A DNA stretch of 64,000 nucleotides from Metallosphaera tengchongensis (GCF_013343295.1 NZ_CP049074.1:787501-851500), one strand, 5' to 3'; positions 15,771 to 25,453 are shown, counted from the stretch's first letter. Numbers and translations: made by a program. The notes: generated from the sequence alone by a model not told the origin.

Positions 15771-17152
15771 TTTCGTTTATCGCTGCACTCTTTCAAATTG
15801 CCATTTTGCTAGTACCCAGCGCCGTCTTGATGTATCAATATGTTCTTTTCAAACAGGGGGTCAGAAGGAAGGATAGCCTCTTTCCTATTTACGACAGCCA
15901 ACTTCCTACTCTTTCAGTATTAGTCCCTACACGAGGAGAAAAAGTAGAGGTAATACAGGGTTTGCTGAACAACTTGAGCTCAGTACAATGGGATAAGGAT
16001 AGATTAGAAGTGGTAATTGTTTCAGATGATTCCCCAGAACAGTTCCTTTATATTACTAAAAATCTTCAAATACCTCCTAACTTAAACGTGAAAATTGTAA
16101 GAAGAGAGAGGAACGTAGGTTATAAGAGTGGAGCTTTAGCTCACGCGTTCTCTATTTCCAAGGGGGAACTGGTGATAACCCTTGACGTTGACGCTAGGCT
16201 AGACAAGGATTCTTTGGTAAAAGCCTACAATCATATGAGGGCGTTCGGCTGCGACGCAGTTACAATGAATTGGGTAGGATACACTAACAATAAACATTCG
16301 ACACTAGCCAAGGGCCTAGCCATATCAACGTCGATAGCGGATAAGTCGTTACTTAGGGGTAGAGACGCTATTGGACTAAAAATATTTCCAGTAGGTTGTG
16401 GAACTATGTTCTCCAGAAGGGCAATCGAGGAGGTAGGTCCCTGGGATCCAAGAATGATTCAGGACGATTTAGAAATTGGGGCTAGACTTTTGAGCAAAGG
16501 TAAGAGGGTTTGCTCTTCCTCGTCGTCTGTTTACGTAGAAGTGCCGGATAACCTGGTAGCGTTCTACGTCCAACAGACTAGATGGGCTATGGGAAGTATA
16601 GAGGTTCTTACAAGGCGTTTTAAAGAAATAATGAGCAAAAATCTTTCCGTAAGGCAGAAAATTGATATCCTTCTTTTCCTTTTACAGTATATACCTATAG
16701 CCTTAACATTCGTGGCCGCGGCAGGATTAGTCATCACTCCTTTGGTCATAGGAAAATGGTATGACTACTTGGAATCTCCCTTAATATTGGTCTGGATCAC
16801 AGCCCTTAGCCTGTATGGTTACAATTTCATCAAACAAGCAAAGGATTTGGGATTAAAAACAGTGGAAGCTTTCAGGGCTCTCGGTAAGATATCCTCCTAT
16901 ACCGTTGCCATATCTCCATTTATCCTTATTGGCCTATTGTCAGGGTTAAGAAGAACTAGGAAATACGTGGTTACTCCAAAGGGGGTTAAGGTTACCACCT
17001 GGATACAATATCCTATTCTATTCTTTGGCTTAGCTTTTATCTCGTCCTCACTAATATACTTCCTACACCACTCCTACATAACATCCCTATGGCTCCTGTA
17101 CTATTCTATGGGTTTCCTCTTCACGTTCTTCACATTCAAAAGAGAACTTTAG
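15767..17152 (+). CDS. Membrane glycosyltransferase, family 2
   Basis: GT-A glycosyltransferase of the processive/cellulose-synthase-like kind. One N-terminal membrane span (residues 1-23), then SVLVPTRGE, VVIVSDD, the metal-binding TLDVDAR (about 137-143), MIQDDLEIG (about 229-237) and QQTRWAMG (about 267-274), then four to five C-terminal spans. It corresponds to the glycosyltransferase (saci_1499 type) found after ups genes. A role in S-layer or pilin glycosylation, which in Sulfolobales governs species-specific cell contact, is inference. Confidence 0.82.
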   Translation: MISFIAALFQIAILLVPSAVLMYQYVLFKQGVRRKDSLFPIYDSQLPTLSVLVPTRGEKVEVIQGLLNNLSSVQWDKDRLEVVIVSDDSPEQFLYITKNLQIPPNLNVKIVRRERNVGYKSGALAHAFSISKGELVITLDVDARLDKDSLVKAYNHMRAFGCDAVTMNWVGYTNNKHSTLAKGLAISTSIADKSLLRGRDAIGLKIFPVGCGTMFSRRAIEEVGPWDPRMIQDDLEIGARLLSKGKRVCSSSSSVYVEVPDNLVAFYVQQTRWAMGSIEVLTRRFKEIMSKNLSVRQKIDILLFLLQYIPIALTFVAAAGLVITPLVIGKWYDYLESPLILVWITALSLYGYNFIKQAKDLGLKTVEAFRALGKISSYTVAISPFILIGLLSGLRRTRKYVVTPKGVKVTTWIQYPILFFGLAFISSSLIYFLHHSYITSLWLLYYSMGFLFTFFTFKREL

Positions 17153-17161
17153 AACTCAAGC

Positions 17162-17170
17162 TTTTTTTAA
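17162..17170 (+). promoter_or_regulatory. TATA box deciding the helicase start
   Basis: TTTTTTTAA centred 25 bp upstream of ATG 17191 predicts a leaderless transcript. It argues against the in-frame start at 17089, which lies inside the glycosyltransferase gene. Confidence 0.6.
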
Positions 17171-17190
17171 GCGGATTTCACTCATCTCCA

Positions 17191-19815
17191 ATGATTACAG
17201 AGGCCAAACAATTTTCAGACAACGAGATCTACGAGCTCTTAAGACCTTACGTAGCAGATTGGTTTAAGGAAAAATATGGTTCGTTCACTCCCCCTCAACG
17301 TGCATCAATACCTGCCATAAAGGATGGTCATAATGTCCTTATTTCTAGCCCCACTGGAAGCGGAAAGACTATGGCCGCATTCATAGGTATTTTAGACACT
17401 CTTCTCCATTACGCCGAGACCGGAAACCTTGAGGATAAGGTTTACGCCATTTACATCTCTCCTTTGAGGGCGCTAAATAACGATATGTACAAGAATCTGT
17501 TTTTACCTTTGGAGGAGATTAGGGCAAGGGTTAAATTACCAAAGGAAGTACGTGTAGGAATAAGAACTAGCGACACAACTTCTTACGAAAAGCAGAAAAT
17601 GCTGAAAACCCCTCCACATATCCTCATCACAACTCCTGAATCCTTTGCAATTTCGATAGTTTCGCCCAAATTCAGCCAAAACTTGAAGGAGGTGGAATGG
17701 CTGGTAGTGGACGAGATCCATGAATTAGCCGGAAGCAAAAGGGGAGCGTTTCTGTCTGGATTCCTAGAGCTGTACGACTCATTCCTTTCAAAGAAAAGTC
17801 CTGTTAGAATTGGGCTAAGCGCTACCATATCCCCACTGGACGAAGTGGCTAAGTTTCTAGTGGGCGAGAAGAGAGACTGTAAAATAATCGACGCTCGTTT
17901 TATGAAAAGTGTAGATCTCAAGGTTATATCTCCTGTGAGGGATCTAATTCACTCAACCGAGGACGAGGTCAGTAATGGGATTTACAGGACTCTCGTAGAA
18001 GAAATAAAGAAGCATAGGACTACCCTCATCTTTACCAACACTAGAAGTGCAGCTGAAAGGGTTTCATACAAGCTCAGAAAAATTGTAGAACAAGAAAAAC
18101 TATTTGATGCGGATTTGGTGGGGGCCCATCACAGCAGTCTGAGTAGAGATGTCAGACTGGAAATTGAAAATAAACTGAAAAATGGGGAGTTAAAGGTCGT
18201 AGTATCGTCAACTAGCCTAGAGCTGGGAATAGACATAGGCTATATTGACGTTGTAATCCTGTTAAGCAGTCCTAAGAGTGTCTCAAGAATGCTTCAACGA
18301 ATTGGGCGAGCAGGACATCACATACGACAGATAAGCAAAGGGAGGGTCATTGTTGTTGATAGGGACGATCTTCTGGAATGTTCAATGCTTACCAAGTTAG
18401 CCAAGGATAGGAAGATAGACAACGTTCACATCCCGAAGTCACCTTTGGACGTTTTAACTCAATTGATTTTAGCTTCGGCACTTATGGGAGAGCCGCAACC
18501 AGACCTTCTTTATGAGACCGTTAGAAGATCTTATTCCTTCTCAAACCTAAGGAGAGAGGACTTCGATTCAGTCCTCAATTATTTACTGGGGAAATATGGT
18601 CTTGATTCTCGCAATGTCTATCCCAAGTTAAGAGAAGGTGAGAAAGGGCTGAAGCCAAAAAAAGGGAGTCGAATGATATTTTACATGAACAGTGGGACTA
18701 TACCAGACGAGCCTTTAATCCCTGTATTTACGGAGAGTAATCAATATGTTGGAAACTTAGAGGAGGAGTTCGTGGAGATCCTATCGCCTGGGGATATTTT
18801 CATCCTAGGCGGGAAGACCTTCGAATACCTAACATCAAGAGGGAATAGGATCTTAGTTAGGCCAGCTGAGGGTCAAAGGCCTACCGTTCCTAGCTGGTTC
18901 TCAGAAATGTTACCGTTATCCATAGAGTCTGCTAGAAGAATATCTGAATTTAGAGGTGTAATAGCTGAGATGATTAGAAGAGGTAATAAAGCTGAGGAAA
19001 TTGTGGACTTCATAAAGGAATACTTTGATATATCAAAGACAGCAGCTAGATCCCTTTTTGAATACATCAGAGAGCAATACTACTTTACAGACGGGTTAGT
19101 TCCAAGTGACAGAGAGATTCTAGTTGAAATATACGATGATGAAGAGGGAAGGAGAAACTTCATTTTCCACGCCCTTTTTGGAAGAAGGGCTCTTGACGCC
19201 TTATCCAGAGTAATAGCGTGGAAATTAGGAAAAGATCTGAACATGGACGTAAGAACCTCAATAAGTGACAATGGATTTATCCTCACGGTGGAGAACGCAG
19301 TCAATTATGATGTGACAAGGGCCGTAAAAGATATCGACCCAGATGAAGTCTATTCCCTCCTTTCCGACATTATATTACATACTGAAATGGTTAAGCGGCG
19401 CTTCAGACATACAGCGGAGAGATCATTTATGCTACTGAAAAGATACAAGGGAAGGGAAACTAACGTCGATAGGAGGCAGTTAAACTCGGAAGTTCTCATG
19501 AATGTCATAAGAGAAATTCCAGGATTCCCTATCCTTAAGGAGACAGTTAGGGAAATCCTAGAAGACTACATGGATATCTTTAGTGCAACTGAAATCTTAA
19601 GGGATATCAGAACGGACAAGATTAAGCTTACGGTTATAGGACCTACTAAGGTTCCCAGCCCGTTTGCCCATCAACTCCTGGCTAGAGAATACAGCGACAT
19701 AGTGTTGGCTAGCGATAAAAGGGAGTTCTTAATGAAGATGCACGAAAAAGTCCTTCAGTTTCTTAAGGAGAAGGGGATCAATCTTGATCTCAGTTACACG
19801 AGAGTCAACGAATGA
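17191..19815 (+). CDS. Lhr-type superfamily 2 DNA helicase of the ups cluster
   Basis: 874 residues from ATG 17191. Motif I SSPTGSGKT is at about 49-57, motif II DEIH near 174, motif V SLELGIDIG near 340-348 and motif VI QRIGRAGHH near 369-377, followed by the winged-helix and Lhr-core C-terminal region. ATP-driven 3'-5' unwinding is expected. Sulfolobales carry this helicase (SSO0112/Hel112, saci_1500) next to the ups genes, and Hel112 was shown to unwind and anneal DNA. With EndoIII and the ParB-like protein it probably processes DNA during UV-induced repair and exchange. Its 3' end runs 87 bp into the opposite JAMM gene. Confidence 0.87.
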   Translation: MITEAKQFSDNEIYELLRPYVADWFKEKYGSFTPPQRASIPAIKDGHNVLISSPTGSGKTMAAFIGILDTLLHYAETGNLEDKVYAIYISPLRALNNDMYKNLFLPLEEIRARVKLPKEVRVGIRTSDTTSYEKQKMLKTPPHILITTPESFAISIVSPKFSQNLKEVEWLVVDEIHELAGSKRGAFLSGFLELYDSFLSKKSPVRIGLSATISPLDEVAKFLVGEKRDCKIIDARFMKSVDLKVISPVRDLIHSTEDEVSNGIYRTLVEEIKKHRTTLIFTNTRSAAERVSYKLRKIVEQEKLFDADLVGAHHSSLSRDVRLEIENKLKNGELKVVVSSTSLELGIDIGYIDVVILLSSPKSVSRMLQRIGRAGHHIRQISKGRVIVVDRDDLLECSMLTKLAKDRKIDNVHIPKSPLDVLTQLILASALMGEPQPDLLYETVRRSYSFSNLRREDFDSVLNYLLGKYGLDSRNVYPKLREGEKGLKPKKGSRMIFYMNSGTIPDEPLIPVFTESNQYVGNLEEEFVEILSPGDIFILGGKTFEYLTSRGNRILVRPAEGQRPTVPSWFSEMLPLSIESARRISEFRGVIAEMIRRGNKAEEIVDFIKEYFDISKTAARSLFEYIREQYYFTDGLVPSDREILVEIYDDEEGRRNFIFHALFGRRALDALSRVIAWKLGKDLNMDVRTSISDNGFILTVENAVNYDVTRAVKDIDPDEVYSLLSDIILHTEMVKRRFRHTAERSFMLLKRYKGRETNVDRRQLNSEVLMNVIREIPGFPILKETVREILEDYMDIFSATEILRDIRTDKIKLTVIGPTKVPSPFAHQLLAREYSDIVLASDKREFLMKMHEKVLQFLKEKGINLDLSYTRVNE

Positions 19816-20052
19816 AAACCCTCTAATGCAATTTCCTGAAAGAATTATCCAAGGGACTCTCCAAATTTTCATTCCAAGTACATCTTTATAACTAGGTGCG
19901 CAAGTGCTCTCATGAGTGTGCACTATTGCCTCAATTTCGTCTATATACTTCAATAACTCTTCAGGTTCCATTACAAACTCGCTATCTTCCTCTGCGATGT
20001 TAGTTATCTCCACTACCTCTCCGTTAACAATAAGTGCGCATCTCTCCCTCAA
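19729..20052 (-). CDS. JAMM (Mov34/MPN)-domain metalloprotease-like protein
   Basis: 107 residues with the zinc site of prokaryotic JAB proteins: His45, His47, Ser54 and Asp57 in HTHESTCAPSYKD. Such proteins remove ubiquitin-like modifiers or process sulfur carriers. TTG start overlapping the CBS gene stop by 4 bp, so it is co-translated with that regulator. The last 87 bp are antisense to the helicase 3' end. The substrate is unknown; archaeal Urm1/SAMP-like proteins are possible partners. Confidence 0.65.
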   Translation of the reverse strand: MRERCALIVNGEVVEITNIAEEDSEFVMEPEELLKYIDEIEAIVHTHESTCAPSYKDVLGMKIWRVPWIILSGNCIRGFSFVDSRVTEIKIDPLLLKKLKDFFVHLH

Positions 20053-20951
20053 GTGGACCAGAGTCCCTCTAAACCTGCTATCGACTTCAGGATGTCAGTT
20101 CTGGTTACCATACCGCTAACCCTATTCACTGGATCCATTACTAAAAGTCTTCCCACGTTATAGGTAACCATTTTCTTTACTGCCTCCATTATATCGTCGT
20201 CCTCCCTTATAGTGATCACTTCCTTCTTCATATATTCAGTTACTTTAGCGTCAAAGTTGCCCTCATAAAAGGCCCTCATTAGATCAGCCGTAGTAATTAT
20301 TCCAGCAACATTTCCTGCATCATCCAGAACCGGTGCACCCCTAATACCCTCCTTATATAGAGTTCTAGCAGCTTCCCTAACTGTCATGATAGTTTTGAGC
20401 GATATAAGTCTCTTACTAATTATATTCTTAACGCGTTCCTTGGGTATGCTTATCATCCTCTTGACGTCTATGATAATTTCCCGCCTTTCTTCCTCAGTGT
20501 TCAAAACAACGCCTTCTATTACCAATCTGCTGTAAGGAGTCGGACCTAGCCTTACGGAGTCTCCAGGCCTTATTTTCTTTGGATCACCAGAAATTTTTAG
20601 GATTACTCTATTACCTGAGGGATTAGTTATATCCAGAAGTTCAATATTTTCAACTTTCACGTCAGTCTCTATGTTTCCCCTATAAAGGCTCAACTTATCA
20701 AGTAAAGGGAGAATTGTAGGATTCTTGACGAACTCGTAAGCCTTCAATGTCGGTAGATATCCGCCATTAGGTCCTGGTTTTGAATCCACTAAGCCTAAGA
20801 CCTTGAGGCTCAGTATAATGTTCCTTACCGTTCCTTCATCCTTACTTATCATGTCGGCTACTTCTTTACTCTTTATCATTTTCTTCTCTCTGTTGTAAAG
20901 TTCTATGAGAGCTAGGAGGATCTCTCTTTGTGTAGATGATAAATTCTGCAT
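20049..20951 (-). CDS. Winged-helix/CBS-domain transcriptional regulator
   Basis: An N-terminal winged HTH (residues 5-60, with STQREILLALIELYNREKK) is followed by a beta-rich linker (to about 170) and a C-terminal pair of CBS domains (about 180-235 and 240-298; VAGIITTADLM and VSGMVTRTDIL end the two repeats). CBS pairs usually sense adenosine nucleotides or SAM. A TATA-like TTTTTAAAC lies about 26 bp upstream of the start. First gene of an operon with the JAMM protein. Confidence 0.78.
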   Translation of the reverse strand: MQNLSSTQREILLALIELYNREKKMIKSKEVADMISKDEGTVRNIILSLKVLGLVDSKPGPNGGYLPTLKAYEFVKNPTILPLLDKLSLYRGNIETDVKVENIELLDITNPSGNRVILKISGDPKKIRPGDSVRLGPTPYSRLVIEGVVLNTEEERREIIIDVKRMISIPKERVKNIISKRLISLKTIMTVREAARTLYKEGIRGAPVLDDAGNVAGIITTADLMRAFYEGNFDAKVTEYMKKEVITIREDDDIMEAVKKMVTYNVGRLLVMDPVNRVSGMVTRTDILKSIAGLEGLWST

Positions 20952-20985
20952 ACTAAATTATCATTTAATCAGTGTTTAAAAATAT

Positions 20986-21714
20986 CTATGGTTGCACTGA
21001 GACCTCAAGGACTTTTCGTATAATCTTTGGACTAACGTTGAAAACTTCTTTTGAAATTAATGCTACATAACTGGATTTAGGCAAAGGATATTCTATTCCA
21101 ATACTAATAGAAATAGCTTTTTTCATCGCTATATAGTTCATTTTATCCCTAATTAATCCTTCAGCTAGACTTTCGGCCAGCTTAAAGGCAGTGTAGAAAC
21201 GGGAGAAGCTCCGTGCTGTATGTTTTACTGCGTCGTTGGGAGAGCTCTCCAATGTTCTTAGAGCCTGAATAAGCTTAGACTCCGATGAAAACGAGAAGAC
21301 GACCTCAGTGAATATTAAACGTAAAGCCCTGGCTAAAATGTCCTTGTCGTTATTAGATAAATTGTACGCCTCGTCTGGTCCTTTCTCTATTATTGTGGAG
21401 GCTATCTCGTGAAATTTTTCTTCTTGAGGTAATAATTTATCAAATACTTGCTTATGCTCTTCATATAACCCAAGTCCCTCCTTCCCAACTACGAACAAAC
21501 TGATCAGTTCCTTCTCGTAGAGATTGGTGGATTTAAACCCTCTAAACGGTCTGATCTCCCTTTCCTCATACGCTTGCTGAACCATAGAAAGTAAGCTGTT
21601 TCTGTCAAGGCTCTCCCACATATCCAAAACCTTTCCCCAGAGATCCGTAAGCACTTTCATTCTCTCTCTATAGAGCTCCTTAACCATCCTATGCCACGGA
21701 GATTTAATATGCAT
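20986..21714 (-). CDS. Conserved crenarchaeal protein of unknown function
   Basis: 242-residue mostly helical protein without signal peptide, membrane span or recognisable catalytic motif. It looks like a DUF known from crenarchaeal genomes (I think DUF2192, unverified). The first two candidate starts are ATG 21714 and ATG 21687; the former shares its ATGCAT with the divergent gene on the other strand. Confidence 0.5.
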   Translation of the reverse strand: MHIKSPWHRMVKELYRERMKVLTDLWGKVLDMWESLDRNSLLSMVQQAYEEREIRPFRGFKSTNLYEKELISLFVVGKEGLGLYEEHKQVFDKLLPQEEKFHEIASTIIEKGPDEAYNLSNNDKDILARALRLIFTEVVFSFSSESKLIQALRTLESSPNDAVKHTARSFSRFYTAFKLAESLAEGLIRDKMNYIAMKKAISISIGIEYPLPKSSYVALISKEVFNVSPKIIRKVLEVSVQP

Positions 21715-21750
21715 TCAGCCTTAAAAAGGATACACAATAAGCTAAGAAAC

Positions 21751-22143
21751 ATGAGCGTAGAAGAAAACCTCAAACCAAGCATTTTATTGATATCTCCTTC
21801 CGATATAGAGTCTGATATTAAAAAAATAGAGGAAGAACTGAAAATTATTCATAATGATAGTGATGACAAGATATTAAAACTTAAGGAAGACGTGCAAAGG
21901 CTCTGGAACTTTGTGGAATGGCTGAAGATAGCTCAAGTTCAGGGAATATGGAAATCGAAGACTTGTAGGTACTCAGATAACGGGAAGTGCAACGCGTGGA
22001 ACGTGAATGAACCCGAGAAACTGGGATTGCCGAGCGAAGTCATAGAAGTGGATAGTAACAGTTCAAAACATGTAATTGTGGATAAGTTTCCCAATTTCTG
22101 TATCGCGTGTCCGCTATACGAAGCTAAGGCCAAGAGAAGTTAA
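21751..22143 (+). CDS. Small protein with coiled coil and cysteine motifs
   Basis: About 130 residues. An acidic/basic helical stretch (SDIESDIKKIEEELKIIH onward) predicted as a coiled coil is followed by C-x7-C and, near the end, C-x2-C (FCIACPLY), a possible metal site. ATG 21751 is chosen because CTTAAAAAGG at 21720-21729 is a TATA box at leaderless distance; ATG 21691 and 21709 are alternatives overlapping the divergent gene. Function unknown. Its last 30 bp overlap the opposite HTH gene. Confidence 0.5.
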   Translation: MSVEENLKPSILLISPSDIESDIKKIEEELKIIHNDSDDKILKLKEDVQRLWNFVEWLKIAQVQGIWKSKTCRYSDNGKCNAWNVNEPEKLGLPSEVIEVDSNSSKHVIVDKFPNFCIACPLYEAKAKRS

Positions 22144-22476
22144 TATCTTTCTCTTATCCCTTTCTTCTAGGACCTTTCTAAGCAAATCTAGTTTCTTGGT
22201 GTCGATATTGGGATAGTTCTCAAATATTTCTAATAAACTGTCAATAAGATCCTCTACCATAATTTGCGCAATCTCCTCCTTTTCTTTCTCATCTGCTATT
22301 TTTATGGCCCTTACTATGGTTTCATCGCTTGGGTGAGTTTTCCCCTTATAGAACTTCACTATGGAGGCAGCGGATACTCCTAGATCTCTAGCTAGCTCAG
22401 ATTTGTTTCTCCTTTCTAGAAGGGTCAAAACTATCTTTTCTCTACTCTCTTTGCTGAGATTGTGTACCGCCCTCAT
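22114..22476 (-). CDS. HTH DNA-binding protein
   Basis: 120 residues. A helix-turn-helix at about 8-45 (SELARDLGVSAASIVKFYKG) resembles XRE/resolvase-type HTHs; the rest is charged and helical, probably for dimerisation. No sensor domain. It converges with the coiled-coil gene and is divergent from the dehydrogenase-like gene at 22530, 53 bp away, which it might regulate. Confidence 0.6.
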   Translation of the reverse strand: MRAVHNLSKESREKIVLTLLERRNKSELARDLGVSAASIVKFYKGKTHPSDETIVRAIKIADEKEKEEIAQIMVEDLIDSLLEIFENYPNIDTKKLDLLRKVLEERDKRKILTSLGLSFV

Positions 22477-22529
22477 TATATAGAATATATACCCAAAATC
22501 TATTAACTTCTCTACTACTTTAATCCTAA

Positions 22530-23408
22530 ATGAAGTCGATAGTTTTTAACCAAGGTATTATCGTTTCTGAACAGCCAGAGACCCCCATAGGATCTAAAAG
22601 TGTCGAGATATTACCTGAAAAAGTCCTCGTTGATGGAATTGAAAACTCCATATTTTTAGGTCTATTATGGGTAAAGCCAGGTACAATACTAGGATCTATA
22701 GGGATAGGGAAAATAAGGGACGTTGGGGTCGACTTACCTCAATCAATGATAGGGAAGAGGTCCTTGGTCTTCCCATTATCTGAAGCCATAGGTGGAATAG
22801 GAACTGAAGTTAATGGTCTCCTTTGCGAGAGAGCGGTGGTTCCTGTCGATTCAGTAATTACATTTTCAGAAAATATTGATGATAGGTACCTGATTCTCCC
22901 ACATTTATCAGTAGCCTTGGATATAATGGAGAAAATAGGTGATGGGTCAACTCTCATAATTGGATCAGGTCTTACTGCAGTCCTTATACATATTTTTGGT
23001 AGAGATATGGACATAAATATCATGTATGACGATGGGAGTTTTAGATTATCCAATAACAACAAAGTCGTTAACATCGATAAGCAATGGGATAACATTGTAA
23101 TATCCACCATGAGGGGTTGGGCTAGGCATTTAGCTCAAAGATTAGTGAAGCCCAGCGGACATATATTTATTCCTAAGTTCGTAAATTCGTGGCCATCTTT
23201 TATACCGCAAAGGTCGTTCCTCGTTAGACCTAGGTATAGAAGCGAACTGCTAGAATACCTCAACAGCAAAGAAGTAGAACATGTTATAAAGACCTACTTA
23301 GGGTATTCGGAGGACGCACTGTCATCGATTCCTACCACAAAGCCTGGAATAATCGTGGATGTAAAGAAGGTATGGGATAAAATAAATATCTCTGCAATTA
23401 TAGAATAA
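22530..23408 (+). CDS. Divergent zinc-free MDR (alcohol dehydrogenase-like) protein
   Basis: The N-terminal half resembles the GroES-like domain of medium-chain dehydrogenases (SIGIGKIRDVGVDLP, RSLVFPLSEAIGGIGT); the second half has a Rossmann-like start STLIIGSGLTAVLIH. Catalytic and structural zinc cysteines are absent, and at 292 residues it is shorter than the usual 330-350. Either a zinc-independent reductase or a non-catalytic descendant. It converges with the aminotransferase, 3 bp apart. Confidence 0.45.
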   Translation: MKSIVFNQGIIVSEQPETPIGSKSVEILPEKVLVDGIENSIFLGLLWVKPGTILGSIGIGKIRDVGVDLPQSMIGKRSLVFPLSEAIGGIGTEVNGLLCERAVVPVDSVITFSENIDDRYLILPHLSVALDIMEKIGDGSTLIIGSGLTAVLIHIFGRDMDINIMYDDGSFRLSNNNKVVNIDKQWDNIVISTMRGWARHLAQRLVKPSGHIFIPKFVNSWPSFIPQRSFLVRPRYRSELLEYLNSKEVEHVIKTYLGYSEDALSSIPTTKPGIIVDVKKVWDKINISAIIE

Positions 23409-23411
23409 ATT

Positions 23412-24617
23412 CTATATCTTAGATTTGATTAGATTGCCCAGTATCTCTATTCCCTTGTTTATTTCTTCTTTCGATGGGAAGCTGTAGTTTATTCTCATGG
23501 TATTAGTGCCAGAATAATCGTAGTAGAAGCTATTTCCAGGGACGTAGGCTACACCCTGCATCATTGCTTGTTGGAGTAATTGCGTGGTGTTTAAGTTACC
23601 TGGAAGCCATACAAACACGAACATTCCTCCCACTGGTCTCGTTCTTTTTACATTGGAGGGGAAGTATACATCCATTGCACTTAACATCTGATTTCTTTTC
23701 TCCTTATACAATGACTTTACTTTAGGTAAATTGTTTTGTATTACGCCCTTCCTAATGGCTTCGGCTGCTATGAATTGATTAAAGGATGGTGTATGAAGAT
23801 CTACGTTCTGTTTGAACAGTTCAACCTCCCTGATTATCTCTTCATCTGCAACGATCCACCCCAACCTTAGACCTGGGGAGAGTATCTTGCTAAAAGTTCC
23901 CAGATATATCACTCTACCCTCCTTATCCAGAGCTTTAAGTGGTGGGGGATTATCACCATCGAAAACCAGAAATCCATAGGCGTCATCCTCAACCACTAGA
24001 AAATCGTACTTGGAAGCCAATTCCATGACATATTTTCGGTCTTCCATATACATTGTTGTACCTGCGGGATTCTGAGCTGTAGGAATTATGTACAGAAGCT
24101 TGACTTTCTTACCCTCACTTTGAAGATTCTTCAACTGCCTTTCCATTTCGTGAAGATCTGGACCCCTCTCGCTAATAGGAACGCCATGGAACTCAGGCCT
24201 CCTGGTTCTGAGCACGTTAAGGGCAGTCAAATATGTGGGTTTCTCTACAAAGACATGATCTCCTGGGTTTACAAGAACATTGAAAAGAATATAAAGAGCC
24301 TCTTGGCTACCTACGCTAACGAAAATGTTATTCTGGGTGATATTTGATATCCCTCGGAGATTTGAGAAGGAAACTAGTTGTTCTCTGAGTTCAGATACTC
24401 CTGCCGTCGCAGTATACTGAAGGGCTTGCGAGGACTTTGACTCAAGGATTTCGTTGGTTATTTTCTTTATATCTTCAACAGGAAAAGTGGAAGGATCTGG
24501 CAGTCCTCCGGCAAAACTTATTACGTTTCTTCCCTCAGTGAGCTTAAGCAAATCCCTTATTTCCGACGACTTTAGTAACTGAGTATCTTTTGAGAAGAAA
24601 CTTTCCCATTTACCCAT
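23412..24617 (-). CDS. PLP-dependent aminotransferase, class I (2-aminoadipate/aromatic type)
   Basis: 401 residues, fold type [13 protein letters not shown] near the N-terminus, VVEDDAYGF with the PLP-pyridine Asp, and [17 protein letters not shown] with the Schiff-base Lys (about 237). This is the LysN/MocR-related subgroup, which in Sulfolobales and Thermus transfers amino groups to 2-oxoadipate, leucine or aromatic keto acids. Substrate cannot be fixed from sequence. Divergent from the CinA-like gene over a 32-bp gap. Confidence 0.85.
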   Translation of the reverse strand: MGKWESFFSKDTQLLKSSEIRDLLKLTEGRNVISFAGGLPDPSTFPVEDIKKITNEILESKSSQALQYTATAGVSELREQLVSFSNLRGISNITQNNIFVSVGSQEALYILFNVLVNPGDHVFVEKPTYLTALNVLRTRRPEFHGVPISERGPDLHEMERQLKNLQSEGKKVKLLYIIPTAQNPAGTTMYMEDRKYVMELASKYDFLVVEDDAYGFLVFDGDNPPPLKALDKEGRVIYLGTFSKILSPGLRLGWIVADEEIIREVELFKQNVDLHTPSFNQFIAAEAIRKGVIQNNLPKVKSLYKEKRNQMLSAMDVYFPSNVKRTRPVGGMFVFVWLPGNLNTTQLLQQAMMQGVAYVPGNSFYYDYSGTNTMRINYSFPSKEEINKGIEILGNLIKSKI

Positions 24618-24649
24618 GATAGCTATATTACAACTTAGTTTTTATTATT
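24618..24649. promoter_or_regulatory. Divergent promoter between aminotransferase and cinA-like gene
   Basis: Only 32 bp separate the two starts. AGCTATATTA (24621-24630) is a TATA box about 24 bp before plus-strand ATG 24650; read leftward, TAATAAAAAC near 24638-24647 serves the aminotransferase. The two promoters therefore overlap each other's start regions. Confidence 0.5.
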
Positions 24650-25438
24650 ATGTGTAAGATGTATAACGCCGAGATCCTCACAATAGGAAATGAGCTATTA
24701 AATGGAAGGACAGTCAACACTAATGCTACCCACATAGCATCTAAGTTAACACTGTTGGGATTCACAGTCAGGAGGATAACCACAGTGGGAGACAACTTGA
24801 AGGACATTCATGACGCGGTAAAGGAAATTTTAAGCAGGAACCCAATGCTCCTAGTTACCAGTGGAGGATTGGGCCCTACATATGACGATATGACAGTGGA
24901 AGGTGTTGCGAACGCGTTAAACCTGAAAATAGAACTGAATAAGGAAGCCTATTCAGAGATTTTGGAAAAGTATAGGAGTAGAGGACTACAGTTGACAGAA
25001 GAAAGGTTAAAAATGGCAATGTTACCAGTCGGTGCTATTGCAATTAGAAATGAAGTTGGAATAGCCCCTGGAGTTTTGATCTCCTTACCTGGCACAGATA
25101 TACTACTCACTCCAGGTGTTCCTAGGGAAATGGAGAGTATCTTGGAGAAATACCTAAAGGAGTATCTCAGATTCAAACCCGACATATATTACTACGAGGA
25201 GTTCTTCACAGTTAAGGGGGTAATGGAGTCTGAACTTGCCCCTTTTATCAAAAGGTTAGTTAAGGAAACCAACATTTACATCAAAACTCATCCCAAAGGT
25301 CACGAGACACTTAGTCCTAGCTTGGAAATTCAAGTGAGCGCAAACGGAAAAACAAAGGACGAGGCAGTTTACAAGGTCAAAAGTGCGATAGAGGAAATTA
25401 AAAATAAGGTAAAGTCTATGGGAGGAGTCGTTGTCTAA
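24650..25438 (+). CDS. CinA N-terminal (MoaB/MogA-fold) domain protein
   Basis: 262 residues of the molybdopterin-binding-like fold: ILTIGNELLNGRTVNTN, then TSGGLGPTYDDMT and LLTPGVPREME. This stand-alone COG1058 form lacks the C-terminal amidohydrolase of bacterial CinA. Some relatives hydrolyse ADP-ribose or FAD-type pyrophosphates; an archaeal role is not fixed. ATG 24650 agrees with the TATA box; ATG 24659 is an alternative. Confidence 0.8.
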   Translation: MCKMYNAEILTIGNELLNGRTVNTNATHIASKLTLLGFTVRRITTVGDNLKDIHDAVKEILSRNPMLLVTSGGLGPTYDDMTVEGVANALNLKIELNKEAYSEILEKYRSRGLQLTEERLKMAMLPVGAIAIRNEVGIAPGVLISLPGTDILLTPGVPREMESILEKYLKEYLRFKPDIYYYEEFFTVKGVMESELAPFIKRLVKETNIYIKTHPKGHETLSPSLEIQVSANGKTKDEAVYKVKSAIEEIKNKVKSMGGVVV

Positions 25439-25453
25439 AAGACGTTTCGAGGT

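Noticed and set aside
17089-17190. N-terminal extension of the helicase frame
   Set aside because: It lies inside the glycosyltransferase gene, and a TATA box is placed correctly for ATG 17191.
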